Source of the DNA: an uncultured Pelagibacteraceae bacterium
GTDB taxonomy: Bacteria > Pseudomonadota > Alphaproteobacteria > Pelagibacterales > Pelagibacteraceae
Direction of reading: 5' to 3'
Length of the DNA stretch: 64,000 nucleotides
Assembly: GCA_902603305.1 (NCBI GenBank)
Contig: CACKUI010000002.1
Location: forward strand, 1 to 64,000
Part shown: positions 18,873 to 27,880 of the stretch, piece after piece
How the letters are laid out: every line of letters starts with the position of its first letter
How positions within the stretch are numbered: the first letter of the stretch is position 1
Made by a program: the position numbers and the translations under genes
Notes under the pieces: generated by a model
What the model was told of the DNA's origin: nothing
Database searches by the model: none
The model's input: only the letters and a program-made list of their open reading frames with translations

Positions 18873-19499
18873 TTAATTGGAATAGCTTGCTGAGTCTCTA
18901 TCTAAGTTTGCATTGAACGAAATCGATCTTCGCTCCTCATTTGTGTCCGTAAATGGATAAACTGTATGGAGTAAATAGTTTGGAAATAAGTAAAAATCTC
19001 CTACCACAGGCTTAATAACATAAGTTGCTTTCGAAAAAAGGTTTACAGATCCATGAATTAAAGTTAATCGACCTTTATCATTATTTTTTTTTTTTTCTGA
19101 AATATTACCTAATTTCTCAGGTACTTTTAAATACCCTACACCCGAGACATGTCCAGAATGATGATGTATCGGATTATATTCGTTTTGAAATTGTCTTACT
19201 ATCCAGCATTTAATTATTTCAAAAGATTTTAATTCTTTTTTTGAGTCATGCTCTAACCAGGTTTTAACTGCCCTACCCAAAAATTGCCCCCATTTTATTT
19301 CTTCCATAAATTTATTTTCTAAAAGAAATTCTTGTTTGACTTTTCCAGCTAATTGATTTGAATGATCTAATTCAGAAACTTTTTTTTCATCGAGAATAGT
19401 TTTGTCAACGTAATTATTTAAACTTTTTATTAATTCATCTGGCATTGTAATTTTTGCAATTGATGGACCAAATGGTCTAAGTATTTGTAAATCACTCAT
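18873..19499 (-). CDS. Putative 2-oxoglutarate/Fe(II) oxygenase
   Basis: A 208-residue protein with the double-stranded beta-helix features of small 2OG-Fe(II) oxygenases of the PF13759 kind. The proximal metal site is in NPIHHHSGHVSGVGYLKVPE, the distal histidine in LFPNYLLHTVYPF, and the 2-oxoglutarate-binding arginine in ERRSISFNAN. The substrate is unknown. It is embedded between fur (four-base overlap) and miaB (2-base gap), where alphaproteobacteria normally have no such gene. A role in hydroxylating a translation component is an attractive but unproven inference. Related genes are common in marine bacteria and cyanophages. Confidence 0.8.
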   Translation of the reverse strand: MSDLQILRPFGPSIAKITMPDELIKSLNNYVDKTILDEKKVSELDHSNQLAGKVKQEFLLENKFMEEIKWGQFLGRAVKTWLEHDSKKELKSFEIIKCWIVRQFQNEYNPIHHHSGHVSGVGYLKVPEKLGNISEKKKNNDKGRLTLIHGSVNLFSKATYVIKPVVGDFYLFPNYLLHTVYPFTDTNEERRSISFNANLDRDSASYSN

Positions 19500-19924
19500 T
19501 TATTTTTTTTTATTCCATAAAGCTCTAATTTATGATCTACTAAATTATATCCATATTTTTCAGCAACTTTTTTTTGTAGTTTTTCTATATCTTCGTCAAC
19601 AAACTCAATAATTTCTCCTGATTTTATATCGATGAGATGGTCGTGATGACTCTCAACTAATGTTTCATATCTTGCTTTTCCACCTTTAAAATCATGTTTA
19701 GTAAGTATTCCTGATTCTTCAAAAAGCTTGACAGTTCTATAAACTGTAGCAATACTAATTTTAGAATCTAGCTTGGAAACTCTTTGATATAATTCATCAA
19801 CATCTGGATGATCAGACTCTCCGTAAACTTCTTTTGACTCTGACAAAACTTTAGCAATTATTTTTCTCTGATCAGTAAGTTTAACACCTTTTTTTAAGCA
19901 AATTTGTTCAATTGTTTCTGACAT
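19496..19924 (-). CDS. fur: Fur/Mur-type metal-responsive repressor
   Basis: A 142-residue Fur-superfamily protein distinct from the Irr at 2765. It has the winged helix with LTDQRKIIAKVL and SIATVYRTVKLFEESGIL, and the metal-site motif HHDHLIDIKSGEIIEF (H93, H94, H96). There is no C-terminal CxxC zinc site. The position upstream of miaB is that of the fur/mur gene of alphaproteobacteria, where the homologue often senses manganese rather than iron; which metal it senses here cannot be read from sequence. It overlaps the 2OG oxygenase by four bases. Confidence 0.88.
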   Translation of the reverse strand: MSETIEQICLKKGVKLTDQRKIIAKVLSESKEVYGESDHPDVDELYQRVSKLDSKISIATVYRTVKLFEESGILTKHDFKGGKARYETLVESHHDHLIDIKSGEIIEFVDEDIEKLQKKVAEKYGYNLVDHKLELYGIKKNK

Positions 19925-19933
19925 AATATTACT

Positions 19934-20311
19934 TTAACTCGAATAAATAGCTTTTACCAAACTTTTATTTAATAGTTTTTTTTTATTGAATTTTATTAAT
20001 CTACTATAATTTTTGTTTATTAAATCCTCTGATCTAAAACCAATTAAAATCCCTTTATTAGCAAGAGATATTGCTTTTGCTATTGATAAGGAAATTCTTA
20101 AGCTCGTAAATTTTCCAGGTCCCAAATTGACATAAATTCTATCAATATTACTTATTTCAATTTTTTTTTTATTTAAAAAATTTAAGATTAATTCCATAAA
20201 TTTGTCAAAATTTTTTCTACTGTTTATATGACTCGTAGTATATGATTGTCTATCAGCAATGATAACAAAAACAATTTTTTCATTAGCCGCATCTATTATT
20301 AAATTATTCAT
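19934..20311 (-). CDS. tsaB: TsaB-like t6A biosynthesis protein, N-terminal lobe only
   Basis: A 125-residue protein matching only the first ASKHA lobe of TsaB. It has the beta-strand start NNLIIDAANEKIV, and the family hallmark appears as LGPGKFTSLRISLSIAKAISLA (compare GPGSFTGLRIG). TsaB partners TsaD in making threonylcarbamoyladenosine on tRNA and is normally 200-230 residues. Here the second lobe is gone: the stop comes 9 bases before the fur ATG, leaving no room for a frameshifted remainder. The start chosen is ATG 20311; the frame opens 15 codons earlier. Its 5' end overlaps the divergent deacetylase gene by 53 bases. The usual neighbour rimI is absent. Confidence 0.75.
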   Translation of the reverse strand: MNNLIIDAANEKIVFVIIADRQSYTTSHINSRKNFDKFMELILNFLNKKKIEISNIDRIYVNLGPGKFTSLRISLSIAKAISLANKGILIGFRSEDLINKNYSRLIKFNKKKLLNKSLVKAIYSS

Positions 20312-21311
20312 TTTTAATTTATTTTTTTTAAATGCTAATGCAGATACTGTAAACAATAAATATGAGCCTAATGATAAGGGAATATTAGCCTTGATGTATC
20401 ATAGATTTGAGGAAAATAAGTATCCTTCAACGAATATAAAAATTGAAGTATTTAAAAAACATATAGAAATTATCAAGGAAAATAATTTAGTTGTTTTAAA
20501 TCCAAAGAACTTTGATGAAGAATTTAATCAAGTAAGTAAAGAAAAAAAAATTTTATTTACAATTGATGATGCCTTTTCTTCTTTTTATCTAAAAGCATGG
20601 CCAATTCTAAGAGAAAATAAAATTCCTTTTATTTTATTCGTTTCTACTGAGGCTGTTGGAAAAAAAGGTTATATGAGCTGGAATGAAATAATTGAAATAT
20701 CGAAAGAAGATTTTGTTTTTATTGGAAATCACTCACATTCACACGATTATTTAGTGAAATTTAAGTTTGAAGAATTTAAAAAAGATATAATTAAATCAAT
20801 AAAAAAATTTGAGGAAAATCTGGGATATAATTCAAAATTTTTTTCATATCCATTTGGTGAGTATAGTTTAGAACAAAAAAAATATATTACAAAAAATTTT
20901 GATTATGCTTTTGGACAGCATTCGGGAGTTATTGATTTAAATAAAGATAAATTTGAATTACCTAGATTTCCAATAAATGAGAAATATGGAGACTTAGAGA
21001 GATTTAAATTTTTGATCAATCTTTTGCCAATTCAGTATAAAAATATCATTCCAGAGGAAAAGTTTATACTGGACAGTAACAATCCTCCAGCACTCATAAT
21101 AGAATTTTTTAATGGTCAGCCAAATATTGATAAAATAAATTGCTTTTCAAATGAAGGAGGTGAGTGGAAAAATTCTAAATTAAACTATAAAAAAGACAAA
21201 ATTGAAGTAATTTTTACAGAGAAGTTTTTACCAAGAAGAGGTAGGATTAATTGTTCAATGCAAGATGAAGATGGATGGAGATGGCTTGGAACTCAGTTTA
21301 CACTAAATTAG
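20259..21311 (+). CDS. Secreted polysaccharide deacetylase (NodB-like)
   Basis: A 350-residue exported protein. Residues 1-29 form a signal peptide (hydrophobic SLAASIIKLFIFNLFF, then NANADT). The deacetylase domain starts with ILALMYHRF and has the NodB motifs FTIDDAFSSFY (metal-binding aspartates), HSHSHDYL (histidines) and FSYPFGEYS. The C-terminal 100 residues include a separate beta-rich part with GRINCSMQDEDGWRWLGTQF. Such enzymes remove acetyl groups from peptidoglycan or other polysaccharides; the substrate is unknown. ATG 20259 is the only start that keeps the signal peptide. It overlaps the divergent tsaB 5' end by 53 bases. The 3' end overlaps the Bax-like gene by 9 bases. Confidence 0.88.
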   Translation: MITKTIFSLAASIIKLFIFNLFFLNANADTVNNKYEPNDKGILALMYHRFEENKYPSTNIKIEVFKKHIEIIKENNLVVLNPKNFDEEFNQVSKEKKILFTIDDAFSSFYLKAWPILRENKIPFILFVSTEAVGKKGYMSWNEIIEISKEDFVFIGNHSHSHDYLVKFKFEEFKKDIIKSIKKFEENLGYNSKFFSYPFGEYSLEQKKYITKNFDYAFGQHSGVIDLNKDKFELPRFPINEKYGDLERFKFLINLLPIQYKNIIPEEKFILDSNNPPALIIEFFNGQPNIDKINCFSNEGGEWKNSKLNYKKDKIEVIFTEKFLPRRGRINCSMQDEDGWRWLGTQFTLN

Positions 21312-22382
21312 ATTTTTCATTTTTAGACTTGTAGGTAAAATATCTACATCATCAAAATCAGTTAAGGAATTCTGATTAATTATTTTTTTGAGAACTTCGG
21401 TATATTCTTTTCCTGTTTCTGCATATTTATCCAGAAAATTAACAAGTTTTAAACTATCTAATTTTTGATCATTATCTCTTTGGATTGCACGTTCAATTCT
21501 AAATTTTTTATAACTAGAATGAGTATTTAAATTTCTTTGGTAAGCTCTTACCGAAGCTTTCAAAATTTTAAACTTTGCGACTTTATGTTTTTTATCTTTT
21601 TCGACTTCTAGAGGTTTAATGCCATCACCAGACCATGTCCATTGTCCAAATAATGCATTACCTTCTTGTGCAAACCTCGAACTTCCCCAGCCAGTTTCTT
21701 TAGCTGCTTGAGCTATTGCTAGTGAAACTGGAATTTCATCCATTCTTATTTTAAGTTTTGATAAATCATTATTTTTTACACCATACTGTTTAAATTTAAC
21801 TTCAAGCCATGCTTTATCAATTGTTGAAGTATTATTTTTATTTAAAATCTCAAAAAGTTTTTTTCGATCAAATCTAATTTTAAGATTTTCCTCAATAATT
21901 AATGGTAATACAATTTTAATAAATAATTTTTTTTTTTTTTGAGGACTTTCTATATTTTTAAGTTCTTTAGGTAATTTTGTTAACTGATTGCCCACATTAA
22001 CTAATTTAGTTTTTTTTACAGTATCTAAATCATATCCATTTTCTCTGAAAAGTTCCTCAATCGTTGAAGCACTTAATCTTTGAGGATCTTGATCTTCTTC
22101 ATCCTTTCCAAACACATCAATATCGTCAAAAATATTCCATGAAAATCTATTATTTATGTTGTCTTTAACGATTTTATTTTTTTTATTCTGTTTTTCTAAT
22201 ATTTCATCAAAACTCTGTTTTGAGGAATTAAGAATAACTTGATTTGATTTTAAATTATTTTTTATAAAACTAACAGAGCTTGGTAAAATTGAGAAAACTA
22301 AGATTATAAATAGACTTGCAAATAAAGTTTTAAAAAAATTAAGATTACTATTGACTTGTTTTTTTTTTAAAAATTTTTTCAT
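21303..22382 (-). CDS. Bax-like membrane-anchored glucosaminidase
   Basis: A 359-residue protein with one N-terminal membrane anchor (about 18-40), a charged linker (about 45-110) and a C-terminal glucosaminidase-family domain. The catalytic glutamate is probably E229 in AIAQAAKETGWGSSRFAQEG, followed by NALFGQWTW, the conserved core of E. coli Bax and other GH73-like hydrolases. It would cleave N-acetylglucosamine linkages in peptidoglycan. It converges on the polysaccharide deacetylase, so the pair may both act on the cell wall. The gene has its own 36-base upstream gap. Confidence 0.85.
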   Translation of the reverse strand: MKKFLKKKQVNSNLNFFKTLFASLFIILVFSILPSSVSFIKNNLKSNQVILNSSKQSFDEILEKQNKKNKIVKDNINNRFSWNIFDDIDVFGKDEEDQDPQRLSASTIEELFRENGYDLDTVKKTKLVNVGNQLTKLPKELKNIESPQKKKKLFIKIVLPLIIEENLKIRFDRKKLFEILNKNNTSTIDKAWLEVKFKQYGVKNNDLSKLKIRMDEIPVSLAIAQAAKETGWGSSRFAQEGNALFGQWTWSGDGIKPLEVEKDKKHKVAKFKILKASVRAYQRNLNTHSSYKKFRIERAIQRDNDQKLDSLKLVNFLDKYAETGKEYTEVLKKIINQNSLTDFDDVDILPTSLKMKNLI

Positions 22383-22418
22383 ATCTCTCTTGATTTCTTA
22401 TAATTGATAGTAAAGATA

Positions 22419-22961
22419 TTATACAGCTAAAACTTCTTTAACTTCTGGAATATAATGACAAAGAAGATTTTGGACACCTTGTTTTAAAGTCAAAGTTGAA
22501 GATGGACACCCTGAGCAGCTACCTTTTAGTATAACTGTAACTTTTCCATCCTTGAATTCCTTGAATGTTATGTCCCCTCCATCTTTTGCAACAGCAGGCC
22601 TAATTTTAGTTTCTAATATTTTTATAATTTTATTTTCAATTTGACCGTATTTTTGATTATTATCTAAATTTGTTTTTTTATTTATAATAAATTCGTTGCC
22701 TTCATCATAGAATTCATTCAAATATGAAATTATTAGATGCTTTATATTTTCCCATTTTTCATCTTGAGTTTTATTAATTGATAAAAAATTCTCACTCAAA
22801 AATATTCCAGTGACACCATTTATTGATAGAATGTTTTTTAAAAGAGGAATATTTGTTTGGTTCTCATTTAAAAATTCGTATGGTCCATCATTGGATACAC
22901 TTTTACCCGGGAGAAATTTTAGAGAATTTGGGTTTGGTGTTTCTTGTGTTTGAATAAACAT
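22419..22961 (-). CDS. NfuA/NifU-like Fe-S cluster carrier
   Basis: A 180-residue protein with two domains. An N-terminal Nfu_N domain (about 1-88) begins with the typical QTQETPNPNSLKFLPG and includes INGVTGIFLSENFLSINK. A C-terminal NifU-like domain (about 108-178) has the cluster-binding C149-x2-C152 in GSCSGCPSS and the RPAVAKDGGDITF motif. It accepts a 4Fe-4S cluster and passes it to apo-enzymes. The two-domain arrangement is the mitochondrial/alphaproteobacterial NFU1 type. It lies between trpS and the Bax-like gene, all on the minus strand. Confidence 0.93.
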   Translation of the reverse strand: MFIQTQETPNPNSLKFLPGKSVSNDGPYEFLNENQTNIPLLKNILSINGVTGIFLSENFLSINKTQDEKWENIKHLIISYLNEFYDEGNEFIINKKTNLDNNQKYGQIENKIIKILETKIRPAVAKDGGDITFKEFKDGKVTVILKGSCSGCPSSTLTLKQGVQNLLCHYIPEVKEVLAV

Positions 22962-23000
22962 AATATTTATATAACAATAAATTTTAAAATTTAAAGAATT

Positions 23001-24002
23001 TTAAAAACCTATTATTCTCTTCATTTCTATTATCTTTTTTTCTGCAATTTCGTCCGCTTTATTGGCACCATGTGTAAGAACTTTATTTAAATATTCTTTA
23101 TCATTTAGCAATTTTTTTATCTCATCGGAGATTGGGGAAATCTTATTTGATAAAATTTCAGCTAATTGACTTTTTAGATTTGAAAAATTTTTGCCACCAA
23201 ATTCATCTAGAGTTTTATCTAAAGTTTGATTTGAGATACTAGAATAGATTCCAAGAAGATTTTCCGCTTCAGGTCTACTTTTTAATTTTTCATTTTCGCT
23301 AGGTATTGGAAGAGAGTCTGTTTTGGCTTTTTTAATTTTATTTATAATTTCATCTTTGGTATCAGTTAAATTTATTCTACTCAAATCTGATGGATCTGAT
23401 TTGCTCATTTTTTTTAAACCATCTTTTAAACTCATTATTCTTGAAAAATTTTTTTTTATTAAGGGCTCTGGAGCTTTAAGAAAATTATGACAATCAAAAT
23501 CTTTATTAAATTTATTAGCAATATCTCTTGTTAACTCTAAATGTTGTTTCTGATCTTCTCCAACAGGGACATGAGTAGCATCATAAAGCAATATATCACT
23601 AGCCATAAGTACAGGATAAATATAAAGACCAACAGAAGCTTTTTCTTTGTCTTTACCTGCTTTATCTTTAAATTGTGTCATTCTATTCAACCAGCCCATG
23701 GGTGATATACAGCTTAAAATCCAGGATCCCTCTGCATGTGCGTGAACTTTTGACTGATTAAAAATGATACTTTTAGTTGGATTAATACCACTAGCTATAA
23801 ATGTTGCTGTAGTTTCAAGAATATTTTTCTTTAATTGATCTTTATCTTGCTTAACAGTAATTGCATGTAAATCTACAACACAAAAAATACATTCATTTTG
23901 ATTATCATTATTTAATTCAACAAAATTTTTGATAGCACCAAGGTAATTACCTAAGTGAAGATTACCTGTAGGTTGAACACCAGAAAATATTTTTTTGGAC
24001 AT
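23001..24002 (-). CDS. trpS: Tryptophanyl-tRNA synthetase
   Basis: A 333-residue class I aminoacyl-tRNA synthetase that charges tRNA-Trp. The HIGH-equivalent is PTGNLHLGNYLGA (11-23) and the KMSKS loop is complete (LKKMSKSDPSDLSRI, about 197-211). Other conserved stretches include SWILSCISPMGWLNRMTQFKDK and PVGEDQKQHLELTRDIA. Length is that of E. coli TrpS (334). It starts 3 bases after the murJ stop, so murJ-trpS-nfu may be one transcription unit, an order common in alphaproteobacteria. Confidence 0.97.
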   Translation of the reverse strand: MSKKIFSGVQPTGNLHLGNYLGAIKNFVELNNDNQNECIFCVVDLHAITVKQDKDQLKKNILETTATFIASGINPTKSIIFNQSKVHAHAEGSWILSCISPMGWLNRMTQFKDKAGKDKEKASVGLYIYPVLMASDILLYDATHVPVGEDQKQHLELTRDIANKFNKDFDCHNFLKAPEPLIKKNFSRIMSLKDGLKKMSKSDPSDLSRINLTDTKDEIINKIKKAKTDSLPIPSENEKLKSRPEAENLLGIYSSISNQTLDKTLDEFGGKNFSNLKSQLAEILSNKISPISDEIKKLLNDKEYLNKVLTHGANKADEIAEKKIIEMKRIIGF

Positions 24003-24005
24003 CGA

Positions 24006-25535
24006 TCAATACTTTAAATTAATATCTGAAATTTTAAAGGCTTTTATAATAATAGAAAATCCGATGTATGAAACGAAAGTTAATAAAACAATCAAAACAA
24101 TAAAAATAAATTTATAATTATTTACGTAGACTAATGAGCTTTCTAAAAGATTTATCAAAAAATAAAATATAAAAATTGCAATTATATTTGAGAAAATAAT
24201 CTTTAATATTTGAATAATAAAATTTGAACTAAATTTAAAGTAATTTTTATTAATTACGAAAACTAATAAAATAATTCCATTAAACCATGAGGAGATTGTA
24301 GTTGCGATTGGTATTATAATAAAACCAACCTTTGAAAAAAACATCAAACTAATTGTGATATTTAAAATTACAGAAATTAAAGAATACTTAAATGGTGTTT
24401 TAGTATCATTTCTTGCAAACAAAAAAGTTGAAAATATTTTGATCAAAGAAAATGCTGGAAGCCCAAAAGAAAAATAGAATAAAGCTTTTGCAGAATTACT
24501 AACACTTACCTTATCGAAAGACCCATATCCAAATAGGGCAGATGTTATTTGTTCTGAGCCAACTATAAGAGCAAGTGATGCTGGTAAACTTAAAAATAAA
24601 CTCAATTCTAAAGCTTTATTCTGTAATTCTCTAGTTTTTAAAGAGTTATTACTTCTAATATGTCGACTAAGGTTTGGAAGGATTACAGTGCCTATAGCAA
24701 TACCAGCTATTGCTAAATTTATCTGATAAATTCTATCTGCATAATATAAATAGGAAACAGCACTTGCTTGAAATGATGCAATAATTGTTCCAACTAAGAT
24801 ATTTATCTGGGTTACACCTGAAGAAAATATGCTCGGTAAAAGTTTACTAAAAAAGTTTTTAATTTTATCGTTTATTTTAAAATGAAGATTTATATTTAAT
24901 ACAAAATATTTTTTTACAAATATTAATAAAAAAATAAATTGTAGGAGCCCAGCAAGAGTAACAGCATAAGATAAGTAATAAACCAAATAATCATTCAAAT
25001 TTTCGGCATATAGCAAACAAATTATTAATAATATATTTAGAATCATTGGTGCTGCAGCTGCAGCTGCAAATTTATTGTGTGAGTTTAAAATTGCTGAAAA
25101 AAAAGATGCAAGACTAATAAAAAATAAAAAAGGAAATGTAATTCTAGTTAGGTCAATTGCAATATTTAATTTTTCTGTATCATTTGAAAATCCTGGTGCA
25201 ATTATTTTAATAAATGCTGGCATGAATATTTCAATTATTAATATCGTGAAAAATAATCCTAACAATAATAAATTAAAAATTGAATTTGCAAAAGTATTTG
25301 CGTTTTTTTTTCCTCTAATGAGTTCAGAGGAATAAGAGGGAACAAAAGCTGCGTTAAAAGTTCCCTCTGAAAATAATCTTCTAAAAGTATTTGGAATTCT
25401 AAAGGCTACAAAAAAAGCATCCGCTAAAGGTCCCGCACCAAGGTATATTGCTATGAAAAAATCTCTTATGTAACCAAGAACACGACTTAGCAAAACAAAT
25501 ATACTAAATGTGCTTGTTGACTTAATGAGATTCAT
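24006..25535 (-). CDS. murJ: Lipid II flippase MurJ
   Basis: A 509-residue MATE-like integral membrane protein with about 14 hydrophobic segments that moves lipid II across the inner membrane. The amino-terminal signature STFSIFVLLSRVLGYIRDFF is followed by the loop RIPNTFRRLFSEGTFNAAFVP, which carries the essential charged residues. LPNLSRHIRSN is in the central helices. It starts 49 bases from the divergent malic enzyme gene and precedes trpS. Confidence 0.95.
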   Translation of the reverse strand: MNLIKSTSTFSIFVLLSRVLGYIRDFFIAIYLGAGPLADAFFVAFRIPNTFRRLFSEGTFNAAFVPSYSSELIRGKKNANTFANSIFNLLLLGLFFTILIIEIFMPAFIKIIAPGFSNDTEKLNIAIDLTRITFPFLFFISLASFFSAILNSHNKFAAAAAAPMILNILLIICLLYAENLNDYLVYYLSYAVTLAGLLQFIFLLIFVKKYFVLNINLHFKINDKIKNFFSKLLPSIFSSGVTQINILVGTIIASFQASAVSYLYYADRIYQINLAIAGIAIGTVILPNLSRHIRSNNSLKTRELQNKALELSLFLSLPASLALIVGSEQITSALFGYGSFDKVSVSNSAKALFYFSFGLPAFSLIKIFSTFLFARNDTKTPFKYSLISVILNITISLMFFSKVGFIIIPIATTISSWFNGIILLVFVINKNYFKFSSNFIIQILKIIFSNIIAIFIFYFLINLLESSLVYVNNYKFIFIVLIVLLTFVSYIGFSIIIKAFKISDINLKY

Positions 25536-25584
25536 AAATCATATTAGTCTTAAATTTACCTTAATAGTATATTTAATTTGCCTA

Positions 25585-27873
25585 ATGAAAAAAAATAAAA
25601 TTGAACATTATTCAGATAAAGAGGCTCTTGAATTTCATAATTCAAATAAATCTGGTAAGATTGAGATAATTTCCTCAAAACCGATGACATCAAAAAGAGA
25701 CTTGGCTTTAGCTTACTCTCCAGGTGTGGCAGCTCCAGTTAAAGAAATTTTTAAAAATCCAGAGAGAGCGTATGATTATACTACCAAAGGAAATTTAGTT
25801 GCAGTGATAAGTAATGGATCTGCAATTTTAGGATTGGGTAACTTAGGAGCAATTGCATCAAAACCTGTAATGGAAGGTAAAGCGGTATTATTTAAAAGAT
25901 TTGCAGATATAGATGCTATTGATTTAGAAATTGATAGTAAAGTTCCTGAAGAAATAGTTAATAGTATAAAAAATTTTGCTGTAAGTTTTGGAGGTATTAA
26001 TCTTGAGGATATTGCTGCCCCAGAGTGTTTTATAATTGAGGAAAATTTAAAAAAAATACTTGATATACCAATATTTCATGATGACCAACATGGAACAGCA
26101 ATTATAACATCAGCAGCACTCATTAATTCAATACACATTACTAAAAAAATAATTTCTAAAATAAAAGTTGTTGTAAATGGTGCTGGAGCATCTGCTATGG
26201 CTTGCTCAGATCTTTTTATAAAATTAGGAGTAAAAAAACAAAATTTAACAATGATTGATAGCAAAGGTGTAATTAGTTTAGACAGAAAAGGATTAAATAA
26301 GTGGAAATTAAAATATGCAAAAAAAACAAAAGATAGAACTCTAAGTGATGCATTAAAAAATGCAGATGTTTTTTTAGGGCTATCATCAGCAGGTATCCTA
26401 AAAAAAGAAATGATTAAAAAAATGTCAAAAAACCCAATAATATTTGCATGCGCTAACCCAGATCCAGAAATTTTACCAGAGGAAGCTTATAAAATTAGAA
26501 AAGACGCAATTATAGCAACTGGTAGATCAGATTATGCAAACCAGGTAAATAACTTAATAGGTTTTCCTTATATATTCAGAGGAGCGCTTGATGTAAGAGC
26601 AAAAACAATAAATGAAGAAATGAAAATTTCTGCAGCTAATGCGATTGCTAAATTAGCCAGAGAAAGAGTTCCCGATGAAGTAGCTGCAGCAATGGGAGGG
26701 GATAGACCCAAATATGGTAAAGATTACATTATTCCATCTACCTTTGATCCAAGATTAATAAGTGTAATCCCAGTAGCGGTGGCAAAAGCTGCAATAAAAA
26801 GTGGAGTCGCTAGAAAAAAAATCGAAAATTTTAACTTATACTCTGATCAATTAAAACAAAGGTTAGACCCATCAGTAACTATTCTTCAAGGAATAAATTC
26901 TAAAGTTAAAAAAAATCAAAAAACTGTTGTATTTGCTGATGGTGAAGATGAAAATACACTTAAGGCTGCAATTGCATTTAAAAATAGTGGTCTAGGAACT
27001 CCAATAATTGTTGCAAAAGAGAATGTTGTTAAACAAAGGCTAAAAGAAATTGGTTATAGAGAAAACCTAGATATTAAAATCGTAAATTCTACTGATAAAA
27101 AATTGAGAGATAAATATGTAAAGTTTCTCTTTAAAAAAATGCACAGAGATCAAGGTTTACTTGAGAGAGATTGTGACAGAATGATTAGAAATGACAGAGT
27201 TATTTGGGCATCTTGTATGGTCCAATGTGGAGATGCTGACGCAATGGTCACAGGTAACACTAGAAGATATTCCCAATCACTAGAAAAAATTAAAAAGGTT
27301 ATACCCCCTAGGAAAGGAGAAATTATGTTTGGACTAAATATGGTTGTTAGTAAAGGTAAAACTGTATTTATTGGAGATACATCCGTTAACGAATACCCTT
27401 CTTCTAATGAATTAGCTGATATTGCAATTTCCTCGGCAAGAGTAGCTAGATTATTTGGATTCGATCCAAAAGTTGCATTTTTATCACATTCAACTTTTGG
27501 TCAACCTATAACCAGTAGAACAAAACATATTAGAGATGCTGTAGAGATACTGAAAAAGAGAAGAGTAGATTTTAAGTTTGATGGCGATATGCAGCCAGAT
27601 GTTGCTCTTAATAATGAATACTCTGATTTATACCCGTTTTCAGAAATAGTAGGAAATGCAAACATTTTGATAATGCCTGGTCAACATAGTGCAGCAATTT
27701 CTAATAAAATTATGAAATCATTAGGAGGTGCTAAAGTTATTGGTCCATTATTAATAGGTCTTGCTCAACCTATAGAAATCGCTCCATTAAGATCTTCTAC
27801 TTCCGAAATATTAGATTTAGCATCTGTTGCTGCTTATTCAGCTGGGGTAATTAAATATCAAAAAACAAAGTAA
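25585..27873 (+). CDS. maeB: NADP-type malic enzyme fused to a phosphotransacetylase-like domain
   Basis: A 762-residue two-domain enzyme decarboxylating malate to pyruvate. The first 430 residues hold the malic enzyme: ALAYSPGVAAP, the NAD(P) loop VVNGAGASAMACSDLF, metal-site FHDDQHGTA and CANPDPEI. From about 445 a phosphotransacetylase-like domain follows (VVFADGEDENTLKAA, GNTRRYSQSL, VAFLSHSTFG). In MaeB-type proteins this part is regulatory and binds acetyl-CoA rather than catalysing. The frame opens 25 codons earlier with a non-ATG codon and a non-conserved stretch; ATG 25585 gives the expected MKKNKIEHYSDKEALEFH start. Confidence 0.94.
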   Translation: MKKNKIEHYSDKEALEFHNSNKSGKIEIISSKPMTSKRDLALAYSPGVAAPVKEIFKNPERAYDYTTKGNLVAVISNGSAILGLGNLGAIASKPVMEGKAVLFKRFADIDAIDLEIDSKVPEEIVNSIKNFAVSFGGINLEDIAAPECFIIEENLKKILDIPIFHDDQHGTAIITSAALINSIHITKKIISKIKVVVNGAGASAMACSDLFIKLGVKKQNLTMIDSKGVISLDRKGLNKWKLKYAKKTKDRTLSDALKNADVFLGLSSAGILKKEMIKKMSKNPIIFACANPDPEILPEEAYKIRKDAIIATGRSDYANQVNNLIGFPYIFRGALDVRAKTINEEMKISAANAIAKLARERVPDEVAAAMGGDRPKYGKDYIIPSTFDPRLISVIPVAVAKAAIKSGVARKKIENFNLYSDQLKQRLDPSVTILQGINSKVKKNQKTVVFADGEDENTLKAAIAFKNSGLGTPIIVAKENVVKQRLKEIGYRENLDIKIVNSTDKKLRDKYVKFLFKKMHRDQGLLERDCDRMIRNDRVIWASCMVQCGDADAMVTGNTRRYSQSLEKIKKVIPPRKGEIMFGLNMVVSKGKTVFIGDTSVNEYPSSNELADIAISSARVARLFGFDPKVAFLSHSTFGQPITSRTKHIRDAVEILKKRRVDFKFDGDMQPDVALNNEYSDLYPFSEIVGNANILIMPGQHSAAISNKIMKSLGGAKVIGPLLIGLAQPIEIAPLRSSTSEILDLASVAAYSAGVIKYQKTK

Positions 27874-27880
27874 TTTTTTA

